Source of the DNA: Epilithonimonas hungarica
Lineage (GTDB): Bacteria; Bacteroidota; Bacteroidia; Flavobacteriales; Weeksellaceae
Direction: 5' to 3'
Assembly (NCBI RefSeq): GCF_900102265.1
Contig: NZ_FNBH01000001.1
Coordinates: 62,001 to 126,000 of the forward strand
Length of the DNA: 64,000 nucleotides
Under the pieces are notes generated by a model. The model was not told the DNA's origin. It saw only the letters and a program-made list of their open reading frames with translations, and searched no databases. Every line of letters starts with the position of its first letter. Within the stretch, counting starts at the first letter, position 1. A program made the position numbers and the translations under genes. Below, one piece after another: positions 43,733 to 50,982 of this stretch.

Positions 43733-45931
43733 ATGTACAAAATTAAATCTATTTTTTCCACGATTGTACTTTTGCTGATGTTCATCCATACAAAGGCTCA
43801 GTTTTCAGGATCAGGAAACGGAACAGAACAAGAGCCTTACCAGATCTCCAATGCGGCCCAGCTGGATGAGGTCAGAAATTTTCTAGGACAAACGAATAGC
43901 GACATCCATTTCATAATGATGAATGACATTGATCTGACATCTTTAATTGCCGAGAAATATCCGGTTTTAGGATGGGAACCAATTGGAAGCTCAGATGACT
44001 TGGAGACAAGTGCGTTTTATGGATCCCTTCAAGGTAATGGCTTTACAATCAAAAACCTTTGGATTTCAAGAACCGAAACAGATTATCTCGGACTTTTCGG
44101 CGTTACAAAAGATGCCATCGTCAATAATTTGAATATCCAACTTTCAGCCACAGGTATCACAGGCGGAAATTATGTCGGTATTCTTGCAGGACAAAGCGAA
44201 GGGGGCAACATCACAAATGTAAAAACATCGGGAACGATTACCGCATTGAGTTATTTAGGCGGGCTTTTAGGAAGCTCAGCAGACAATACGATGATTCAAA
44301 ATAATTCAGCTGATGTAATAATTAATGCTACAGGAAGCTATATTGGCGGATTGATTGGAGAAAGTGCTTCGCCTGTTACCAATTGTCATTCTTCTGGAGA
44401 GGTTAATGTAGACGGAGACTACTCAGGCGGATTAATAGGTAAGACTTCAGCAGGTATTGCAAATTGCAGCTCCACAAGTAACGTTACAAATACGGGAGGT
44501 GCTTTTGTGGGAAACTTTATGGGTGGATTGATCGGTGTCAACCAGGCATCTGTTAATAATTCTAACGCATCAGGCGATGTGACGGGAATTAGCACTATTG
44601 GTGGGCTGGTAGGAGATTCTTATGCACCTATCAGTAATTCTTACGCAACCGGAAATATTACAGGAAGGATGTGGGTTGGCGGATTAGTTGGTGCTTCGGA
44701 TTCAGTTGCTAGCTCCTATGCAACGGGGATCGTTTATGCAGATCAAAAGATCGGTGGTGGATTAGTAGGACAATCATACGGTACGATTACAGGTAGCCAT
44801 GCAAGCGGATTTGTGAGCGGAAGTCAATCACTTGGAGGTTTGGTTGGTGTTATGGGAGGTACTGTTTCCTTTAGTTATGCGACGGGAAATGTGACACAAA
44901 TTGTTTCCGATAATACTCCAGAAGGAGGATATGTGGACATAGGAGGACTAGCTGGCTCTAGCTTCAGCAATTCTTTTATTGAAAACTGCTTTGCCTCTGG
45001 TAATGTAGCAGTGACTGACGATACGGCAATGTACGTTGGAGGTCTAATAGGACTCAGTAATGGTATCTCCAACAGCTATGCTTATGGAACAGTTACTGGT
45101 GGATATTCTCTAGTAGGCGGTTTAGCAGGAAGTACATGGGAGCCGATTGTAAACTCTGCAGCTCTTAATCCTTGGATTAAGTCGTCATCGACAGGAAATC
45201 TCAATAAAATCCACAGATTGGTTGGTGATGTAGAATTTGAGACAGAAATCATTAATAGTTATGCTCTCGATACTATGTTAGTGAATGACCAAACCATCAC
45301 CGATGGAACAGAGAATGATTGGTCAGGAGAGAATAGATCTGTTGAAGAATTCCAAAAACAATTAACCTATGGGAATGGATTGAATTGGGATTTTGAGAAC
45401 ATTTGGAAAATTCGTGAAACTCACGGATATCCTTATTTACAATCAAGTGAATATCTTACAAGCATTATCTCTTCTGATATCAATAATAAAACTTGGGGAA
45501 CTATTTCACCAATTGGAATTGTGGCTGTAAATGACGGCTCATCAAAGACTTTTGAATTCTCTCCAGCCGATGGATACGAGATAGAATCCGTCTTAGTAGA
45601 TAATGAAAATATTGGAAAGCCAATCAATTATACTTTTCCAAATGTAACGAAAAATCATACGGTTATGGTGATTTTCAAACTAAAACAACTTAGTACAAAC
45701 GAGATAAAAAACAAAAACATCACTGTTTATCCTAATCCGACTGCAGACTATATCTATGTTTCGGGCAACAAAAAAATTACATCTCTGGAACTTTACAACA
45801 GCAATGGACAAAAAGTCTTGAAAACCAGCGAAAGCAAAATGGATTTAGCTCCTGTAACAGCCGGAGTTTATATCTTGAAAATCGTTACTGAAAATGGTGA
45901 GATTTCCAGTAGTAAAATCATAAAAAAATAA
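43733..45931 (+). CDS. GLUG-repeat surface protein with T9SS type A sorting domain
   Basis: 732 residues with a signal peptide (about 1-22, HTKAQ). About eleven GLUG-type repeats follow (GGLIG / GGLVG motifs, about residues 150-480), a beta-helix-forming repeat seen in adhesins and surface enzymes. Next comes a Bacteroidetes repeat-type domain (about 580-650: GTISPIG, ADGYEIESVLVD, HTVMVIFK). A C-terminal T9SS sorting domain (about 660-732) carries VYPNPTADYIYV, SLELYNSNGQKVL and GVYILKIVTENG, ending KIIKK. The protein should be secreted by the T9SS and attached to the cell surface. No catalytic residues are recognised, so adhesion is the best guess. The divergent TPR regulator is its likely controller. 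Confidence 0.88.
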   Translation: MYKIKSIFSTIVLLLMFIHTKAQFSGSGNGTEQEPYQISNAAQLDEVRNFLGQTNSDIHFIMMNDIDLTSLIAEKYPVLGWEPIGSSDDLETSAFYGSLQGNGFTIKNLWISRTETDYLGLFGVTKDAIVNNLNIQLSATGITGGNYVGILAGQSEGGNITNVKTSGTITALSYLGGLLGSSADNTMIQNNSADVIINATGSYIGGLIGESASPVTNCHSSGEVNVDGDYSGGLIGKTSAGIANCSSTSNVTNTGGAFVGNFMGGLIGVNQASVNNSNASGDVTGISTIGGLVGDSYAPISNSYATGNITGRMWVGGLVGASDSVASSYATGIVYADQKIGGGLVGQSYGTITGSHASGFVSGSQSLGGLVGVMGGTVSFSYATGNVTQIVSDNTPEGGYVDIGGLAGSSFSNSFIENCFASGNVAVTDDTAMYVGGLIGLSNGISNSYAYGTVTGGYSLVGGLAGSTWEPIVNSAALNPWIKSSSTGNLNKIHRLVGDVEFETEIINSYALDTMLVNDQTITDGTENDWSGENRSVEEFQKQLTYGNGLNWDFENIWKIRETHGYPYLQSSEYLTSIISSDINNKTWGTISPIGIVAVNDGSSKTFEFSPADGYEIESVLVDNENIGKPINYTFPNVTKNHTVMVIFKLKQLSTNEIKNKNITVYPNPTADYIYVSGNKKITSLELYNSNGQKVLKTSESKMDLAPVTAGVYILKIVTENGEISSSKIIKK

Positions 45932-45952
45932 ACTGCATTCAATTCAAATTCA

Positions 45953-45989
45953 ATAGAAAAGCCATCAGAATTCCTGATGGCTTTTCTAT
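45953..45989. terminator. Bidirectional terminator between the GLUG gene and sod
   Basis: ATAGAAAAGCCATCAG (45953-45968) and its exact complement (45974-45989) form a perfect 16-bp stem around AATTC, with A- and T-runs inside the stem. Confidence 0.9.
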
Positions 45990-46009
45990 ATTTTAGATTC
46001 TAAAAAATC

Positions 46010-46606
46010 TTATTTGTTATAAAGTTCTTCCACTTTATCCCAGTTGATCACATCAAAAAACGCAGACACATAATCCGGTCTTCTGTTTTGATAATTCAGG
46101 TAGTAAGCATGCTCCCAAACATCCAATCCAAGAATTGGAGTTCCTTTTACGTCAGCAACTGGCATTAACGGGTTATCTTGGTTCGGAGTTGAAGAAATAA
46201 CCACAGAACCATCAGAATTTTTCACCAACCAGGCCCATCCGGAACCGAATCTTGTCTTAGCTGCGTTAGAGAAATCTTCTTTGAATTTCGCAAAACCACC
46301 GATTTTCTCGATTTCAGCTTTTACGTTTCCAACTGGCTCTTTGCTTCCGCCCGGAGTCAGGATTTCCCAAAAAAGAGTGTGGTTAAAATGCCCACCACCG
46401 TTATTTCTTACAGCTGGTTTATCTGTTCCTGTCTTTTGGATATCTTCAAGAGATTTCCCTTCTAGTTCCGTTCCTGCAATTGCATTATTAAGATTATCCA
46501 CATAAGCCTGATGATGCTTGGTGTGGTGGATTTCCATTGTTCTTGCATCAATCGTTGGTTCCAACGCATCATATGCATAACCTAATTTTGGTAATTCGAA
46601 TGCCAT
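46010..46606 (-). CDS. sodA: Superoxide dismutase, Mn type
   Basis: 198 residues. It converts superoxide to oxygen and peroxide in the cytosol. Metal ligands are His in [12 protein letters not shown], His in [10 protein letters not shown], and Asp and His in [11 protein letters not shown]. The residues that separate the metal types, Gly in NNGGGHFNH and Gln in PNQDNPL, are those of Mn enzymes, although cambialistic activity cannot be excluded. A longer frame exists from a GTG at 46684, but those 26 residues are absent from the family and a promoter lies within them; I therefore use ATG 46606. Confidence 0.95.
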   Translation of the reverse strand: MAFELPKLGYAYDALEPTIDARTMEIHHTKHHQAYVDNLNNAIAGTELEGKSLEDIQKTGTDKPAVRNNGGGHFNHTLFWEILTPGGSKEPVGNVKAEIEKIGGFAKFKEDFSNAAKTRFGSGWAWLVKNSDGSVVISSTPNQDNPLMPVADVKGTPILGLDVWEHAYYLNYQNRRPDYVSAFFDVINWDKVEELYNK

Positions 46607-46643
46607 AGTTTCGTATTTATTTGTTGTTAATAAATGATTTGCC

Positions 46644-46675
46644 CAAAAATACTCAATAATTGTTCCTAAAAACAA
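46644..46675 (-). promoter_or_regulatory. Promoter of the superoxide dismutase gene
   Basis: On the minus strand TTG (46673-46675), a 21-base spacer and TATTTTTG (46644-46651). Predicted transcription starts near 46637, giving a leader of about 31 bases before ATG 46606. Confidence 0.65.
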
Positions 46676-46730
46676 GAATCGCACTCATTTTATAAATATT
46701 TAACATCGAAATTTTTAATAAATTTTGCCG

Positions 46731-46738
46731 TAACTTTG
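46731..46738 (+). promoter_or_regulatory. -7-like element upstream of the structured repeat and sufS
   Basis: TAACTTTG matches TAnnTTTG and is followed by AC. I see no -33 element. If used, the transcript would include the structured element at 46776-46884 and reach sufS with a leader of over 200 bases. Confidence 0.35.
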
Positions 46739-46775
46739 ACACATTCTAAATAATTAAAACAAAGGATTAATTATT

Positions 46776-46884
46776 TGGGCAGCTTTATCCGCCTTCCGCT
46801 CCCAATCTTTTTTGCAGACGGTTTTCCAGTTCAATAGAACTTGAGTACAAGCAAAAAAGGATTTCCGCTCAAGTCGGGCTGCAA
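46776..46884. repeat. Structured intergenic element with TTCCGCTC in both arms
   Basis: In the 358-base gap between sod and sufS, GCAGC (46779-46783) pairs with GCTGC (46879-46883). AATCTTTTTTGC (46804-46815) pairs with GCAAAAAAGGATT (46851-46863) with one bulge. AGTTC-AATA-GAACT near 46828-46841 forms an inner hairpin. TTCCGCTC occurs directly repeated in both arms (46794-46801 and 46863-46870). I recall similar hairpin-forming repeats ending in GGGC/GGCTGC between genes of Chryseobacterium and Flavobacterium. No reading frame of note lies here; the rest of the gap to 46964 is A+T-rich without visible structure. Confidence 0.65.
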
Positions 46885-46964
46885 CAATTCAACGTTTAAT
46901 TATTGATTTTAAAGTTTGCAATCATTCTAACTTCTAAAATCTAGCTTCTAACATCTATTATAAA

Positions 46965-48185
46965 ATGTTCGACATCAACAACATAAGGGCACAGTTTCCA
47001 ATTCTGAATCAGCAGGTTAACGGTAAACCACTAGTTTACCTGGACAACGCCGCAACTTCTCAAAAACCGATTTCAGTCGTAGAAACTTGGGGAAAATATT
47101 ACGAAACTATCAATGCAAATGTACATCGCGGAATCCACACCTTGAGCCAATTGGCAACAGAAGAAATGGAACTTTCCAGACAGAAAATCCAAAAGTTCAT
47201 CAACGCCAAACACGACTACGAAGTGATTTTCACCAAAGGTACGACTGAAGGAATCAACCTTGTGGCTTATGCTTTGACGAATCAAATCAAGCCAAACGAC
47301 GAAATCATTATTTCCTATCTCGAACATCATTCCAACATCGTCCCGTGGCAGATGCTTTGCGAAAGAACTGGCGCAAAACTGAAGGTCATCCCAATGGACG
47401 AAAACGGAATTCTCCAAATCGATGTTTTGGATTCCTGGCTGGGCGAAAAAACAAAAGTTGTTTCTGTAAATCAGGTTTCTAACGCTTTGGGAATCATCAA
47501 TCCCATTGAAGAAATCATTGAAAAAACAAGACGACTTTCCAATGCTTACGTTTTGATAGATGGCGCTCAGTCTGCACCGCATTTCAAAATCGATGTTCAG
47601 AAACTGGACTGCGATTTCTTTGTTTTCTCAGGACACAAGATGTACGCACCAATGGGAACAGGAATTCTTTACGGGAAAGAATCTGTGCTGGAAAACCTCC
47701 ATCCATTCCACGGCGGTGGGGAAATGATTGCAGTTTGCAGTTTCGAGAAAACCACTTACGCAGGCTTACCTTTCAAATTCGAAGCTGGAACGCCTAATGT
47801 TGGTGGAAATATTGCTCTTGGTTCAGCAGTTGATTTCATTGAAAATATCGGTCACGACAATCTTCAAAACCACGAAAATGACCTTCTAAATTACGCTCAG
47901 AAAAAACTTTTGGAACTTGACGGAATCAAAATCTATGGAGAAAAAGCCAACAGAACAGGTGTGGTTTCTTTCAATTTGGATGGCGTCGGAATCGCTTCTG
48001 ACACAGGAATGATTCTCGACAAAATGGGAATTGCTGTGAGAACCGGACACCATTGTACACAACCAATTATGGATTTCTTCAATATTGCCGGTACTGTTCG
48101 TGCAAGTTTTGCGGTTTACAACACTTTGGGGGAAATCGATGCTTTAGTTGAAGGCGTGAAAAAAGCGCAGAGAATGTTGGTGTAA
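46965..48185 (+). CDS. sufS: Cysteine desulfurase SufS
   Basis: 406 residues, a class V PLP enzyme. It takes sulfur from cysteine for Fe-S cluster assembly and works with SufE and SufBCD. Motifs are VYLDNAATSQKP, NVHRGIHTLS, EHHSNIVPWQ, DGAQSAPH, the PLP lysine in FSGHKMYAP, and the catalytic cysteine in RTGHHCTQP (about Cys364), which places it in the SufS group rather than IscS. None of the other suf genes adjoin it downstream, and upstream is the sod gene on the other strand, so it is separate from them here. It sits between two structured intergenic repeats. Confidence 0.96.
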   Translation: MFDINNIRAQFPILNQQVNGKPLVYLDNAATSQKPISVVETWGKYYETINANVHRGIHTLSQLATEEMELSRQKIQKFINAKHDYEVIFTKGTTEGINLVAYALTNQIKPNDEIIISYLEHHSNIVPWQMLCERTGAKLKVIPMDENGILQIDVLDSWLGEKTKVVSVNQVSNALGIINPIEEIIEKTRRLSNAYVLIDGAQSAPHFKIDVQKLDCDFFVFSGHKMYAPMGTGILYGKESVLENLHPFHGGGEMIAVCSFEKTTYAGLPFKFEAGTPNVGGNIALGSAVDFIENIGHDNLQNHENDLLNYAQKKLLELDGIKIYGEKANRTGVVSFNLDGVGIASDTGMILDKMGIAVRTGHHCTQPIMDFFNIAGTVRASFAVYNTLGEIDALVEGVKKAQRMLV

Positions 48186-48201
48186 TTTATAAAAAGGTAT
48201 A

Positions 48202-48275
48202 TTTCTCGCAGATTAAGTTAATTCAGCAGATATACTTCAAGCCAAATCTGCTTCATCTGCAAAATTAGCGAGACT
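48202..48275. repeat. Palindromic intergenic repeat with GCAGAT/ATCTGC arms
   Basis: TCTCGC (48204-48209) pairs with GCGAGA (48268-48273). Inside, two GCAGAT copies (48208 and 48226) face two ATCTGC copies (48246 and 48255). The whole element can fold into an imperfect hairpin. It lies just after sufS and may act as its terminator-like end or be a scattered repeat. Confidence 0.6.
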
Positions 48276-48351
48276 TTAAAAATTAAAACTCTTTTGGATA
48301 ATTTCTGAAAGAGTTTTTTATTAAACTGACAAATTGTAATGTTTTTTTCCG

Positions 48352-48367
48352 TGGCATAGCTCTTGTG
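48352..48367 (+). promoter_or_regulatory. Sigma-54-like promoter of lon
   Basis: TGGCATAGCTCTTGTG matches the sigma-54 consensus TGGCAC-N5-TTGCW with correct -24/-12 spacing; deviations are T for C after TGGCA and T for C in the -12 GC. No TAnnTTTG promoter is seen in the 283-base gap. Transcription would start near 48378 and give a leader of about 90 bases. Confidence 0.5.
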
Positions 48368-48391
48368 AAATTATAATTCAACATAGAACCA

Positions 48392-48459
48392 GATTGATTT
48401 TCTAAGAAATATAGAGAGTCAATCTTAATATCAATTAAGATTAATGACATTATGTCATT
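48392..48459 (+). promoter_or_regulatory. lon leader with two contiguous inverted repeats and a competing stem
   Basis: AATCTTAAT (48421-48429) and ATTAAGATT (48434-48442) form a perfect 9-bp inverted repeat. It is directly followed by AATGACA (48443-48449) and TGTCATT (48453-48459), a perfect 7-bp inverted repeat ending 9 bases before ATG 48469. Upstream, GATTGA (48392-48397) can pair with TCAATC (48419-48424), which overlaps the first arm and excludes the first hairpin. The region could be a double operator or a switchable mRNA leader that hides the ribosome site. Confidence 0.55.
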
Positions 48460-48468
48460 CAATATACT

Positions 48469-50871
48469 ATGACAGAATTTGAAAATATCAATTTTGAAGA
48501 GATTCTTGACGAAGGTCTTGGAATAATTGCTGAAGAAATTAATTTTTCTGACTTCGATACTAAGGAAAGTGATGAATCTCAAAATCTTTTCCCGATTCTT
48601 CCCGTAAGAAATATGGTAATGTTCCCGAAAGTTGTGATTCCTATTACAGCCGGAAGAGAAAAATCCAAAAAACTGCTGGAGGAAGCTCAAAGGGAAAATA
48701 AATTCATCGGAATCATCAGCCAGAAAAACCCAAATGAGGAAAATCCAACGGAGAAAGACCTTTACGCAATCGGAACTTTGGCGAAGATCATCAAAATCAT
48801 CAAACTTCCGGAAGGTAATATCACCGCGATAACGAGAGGTGTTCAGAGATTCAAAATCAAAAGAATGGTTTCTCAAGAACCTTATTTCGTGGCTGAAATC
48901 ACAAAACAAAAAGATTCTCAGCCAAAAGATAAAGAAGAATTTTCTGCATTGATGGACAACATCAAGGATTTGGCAGAAAAAATCATCAATATCGACCCAA
49001 ATATTCCGAATGCGGCGCAGTTTGCACTTAAAAATATTGACGGACAGGAAGATCTGTTGAATTTTGTTTCAGCCAATGGTAATTATACTTCGGACAAAAA
49101 ACAAAGACTGCTGGAAGAAAAGACTTTGATCGGACGTGCAAAAACTTTGTATGAATTGATGCACGACGATTTCCGTCATTTGGAATTAAAGAATCAAATC
49201 CATCAGAAAACAAGCAAAGACCTTGATAAACAGCAGCGTGAATATTTTCTGAACCAACAGATCAAAACCATTCAGGATGAATTGGGTGGCGGTGCAGAAT
49301 CTGACGCTGACGAATTCAAGAAAAAAGCTGAAAAAATAAAATGGAGCGCTGAAGTTGAAAATCATTTCCAAAAGGAATTGCAAAGACTTCAACGCCAACA
49401 TCCAAATTCTCCGGATTATAATGTTCAGAGAAATTATCTGGATTTCTTTACAGATTTGCCTTGGGAAAAATATTCCAAAGACCATTTTGATTTGAAGAAA
49501 GCCGAAAAGCTTTTGGATAAAGAACATTTTGGGCTTGAAGATATCAAGAAAAGAATTTTGGAGCACATCGCGGTTCTGAAGTTAAAGAATGATATGAAGT
49601 CGCCAATTCTTTGTCTGGTTGGTCCTCCGGGAGTTGGTAAAACTTCACTAGGGAAATCTATTGCAGATGCTTTGGGAAGAAAATATGTCAGAGTTTCTCT
49701 TGGCGGATTGCACGACGAAAGCGAAATCCGTGGACATAGAAAAACCTATATCGGTGCGATGGCGGGAAGGATTCTTCAATCCATTAAGAAATCCGGAACA
49801 TCCAATCCTGTGATTGTTTTGGATGAGATCGATAAAATCGGACAAGGTATTCACGGTGACCCAAGTTCAGCGTTGCTGGAAGTTCTTGACCCTGAACAAA
49901 ATAGTAATTTCTATGATAATTTCTTGGAAATGGGTTATGACCTTTCCAAAGTGATGTTTATTGCGACAGCCAACTCGCTTTCGTCTGTTCAACGTCCGCT
50001 TTTGGATAGAATGGAAATCATCAGCATTGCGGGTTATACTTTGGAAGAAAAGATCGAGATCGCTAAAAGACACCTGATCAAAAAACAACTTCAGGAAAAT
50101 GGTTTGGATGCAAAATCTCTGAAACTGGGAAATCCTGAATTGAAACATATTATCGATGCTCATACTTCGGAAAGCGGAGTAAGAACATTGGAAAAAAGGA
50201 TTGCTGGCGTTGCGCGTTGGGTAGCGTTACAATTGGCAATGGAAAACGACTTTGACCCGAAAATCTCTGTTGAAAAAGTGGACGAGATCCTAGGAGTTCC
50301 AAGGCCGAAAACTTTGGCGGAAATTACCGATGTTCCAGGTGTTGTAACCGGATTAGCCTGGACAAGTGTCGGGGGTGATATTTTGTTCATCGAAAGTATT
50401 CTTTCCAAAGGAAAAGGAGGTTTGACAATGACCGGAAATCTTGGAAACGTGATGAAGGAATCCGCGACAATCGCATTGGAATTCATCAAAGCGCATTACG
50501 AAGAATTGGGAATCTCGGAAGAAGATATCGAGAAGAAAAATATCCACGTTCACGTTCCCGAAGGTGCAACTCCTAAAGACGGACCTTCTGCAGGTATCGC
50601 AATGTTGACATCAATGGTCTCAAGCTACAAAAATAAAAAAGTGAAATCCCATTTGGCTATGACCGGTGAAATTACTTTAAGAGGAAAAGTACTTCCAGTT
50701 GGCGGAATCAAAGAGAAATTATTGGCTGCGACAAGAGCTGGGATCAAGGAAGTGATTCTTTGCGAAGCGAATAGAAAAGATGTGGAAGAGATCAAAAAAG
50801 ATTATCTGAAAAATCTAAAAGTTAACTATGTCAGTAATATGAGCGAAGTAATTGAAATCGCTTTGAAGTAA
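48469..50871 (+). CDS. lon: ATP-dependent protease Lon
   Basis: 800 residues in the LonA order. An N-terminal substrate-binding domain (about 38-240; LPILPVRNMVMFPKVVIPI is cut here to LPVRNMVMFP) is followed by a coiled region and an AAA+ domain with GPPGVGKTS (Walker A, about 385-393) and VIVLDEIDK (Walker B). The protease domain has PKDGPSAG with catalytic Ser707 and a catalytic Lys near residue 750 (GGIKEKLLAATRAG). Lon degrades misfolded and regulatory proteins in the cytosol. The extra acidic N-terminus (about 1-37) precedes the conserved domain. It is monocistronic and its upstream region is unusual. Confidence 0.97.
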   Translation: MTEFENINFEEILDEGLGIIAEEINFSDFDTKESDESQNLFPILPVRNMVMFPKVVIPITAGREKSKKLLEEAQRENKFIGIISQKNPNEENPTEKDLYAIGTLAKIIKIIKLPEGNITAITRGVQRFKIKRMVSQEPYFVAEITKQKDSQPKDKEEFSALMDNIKDLAEKIINIDPNIPNAAQFALKNIDGQEDLLNFVSANGNYTSDKKQRLLEEKTLIGRAKTLYELMHDDFRHLELKNQIHQKTSKDLDKQQREYFLNQQIKTIQDELGGGAESDADEFKKKAEKIKWSAEVENHFQKELQRLQRQHPNSPDYNVQRNYLDFFTDLPWEKYSKDHFDLKKAEKLLDKEHFGLEDIKKRILEHIAVLKLKNDMKSPILCLVGPPGVGKTSLGKSIADALGRKYVRVSLGGLHDESEIRGHRKTYIGAMAGRILQSIKKSGTSNPVIVLDEIDKIGQGIHGDPSSALLEVLDPEQNSNFYDNFLEMGYDLSKVMFIATANSLSSVQRPLLDRMEIISIAGYTLEEKIEIAKRHLIKKQLQENGLDAKSLKLGNPELKHIIDAHTSESGVRTLEKRIAGVARWVALQLAMENDFDPKISVEKVDEILGVPRPKTLAEITDVPGVVTGLAWTSVGGDILFIESILSKGKGGLTMTGNLGNVMKESATIALEFIKAHYEELGISEEDIEKKNIHVHVPEGATPKDGPSAGIAMLTSMVSSYKNKKVKSHLAMTGEITLRGKVLPVGGIKEKLLAATRAGIKEVILCEANRKDVEEIKKDYLKNLKVNYVSNMSEVIEIALK

Positions 50872-50896
50872 GTTTGGACTTAATTTTATAAATATG

Positions 50897-50929
50897 ATCC
50901 GTTCGGAATTTTCTGAGCGGATTTTTTTT
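50897..50929 (+). terminator. Terminator of lon
   Basis: ATCCGTTCGGAA pairs with TTCTGAGCGGAT with two G-T pairs, followed by a T-run of eight. Confidence 0.85.
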
Positions 50930-50982
50930 ATTTTCAAATTCAATTCAAAAATTTTATAAATTCGTTAATTATATCGTTTCAT

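Noticed and set aside
44170-45130. Regularly spaced DNA repeats that might be a CRISPR array
   Set aside because: They are the coding sequence of GLUG protein repeats, vary in sequence and length, and stay in one frame.
46010-46606. Iron-type superoxide dismutase
   Set aside because: GGGHFNH and PNQDNPL follow the manganese pattern, although dual metal use cannot be ruled out.
46607-46684. N-terminal extension of the superoxide dismutase, possibly an export signal
   Set aside because: It starts with GTG, contains the promoter, and is not a typical signal peptide; the family begins [10 protein letters not shown].
48421-48459. Terminator for sufS
   Set aside because: The two inverted repeats lack a T-tract and lie directly before the lon start codon, about 235 bases after sufS.
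48283-48909. Open frame of 208 codons on the minus strand covering the lon promoter and 5' end
   Set aside because: Antisense to the real lon gene and its leader; the translation is rich in Phe, Ser and Arg and matches nothing.
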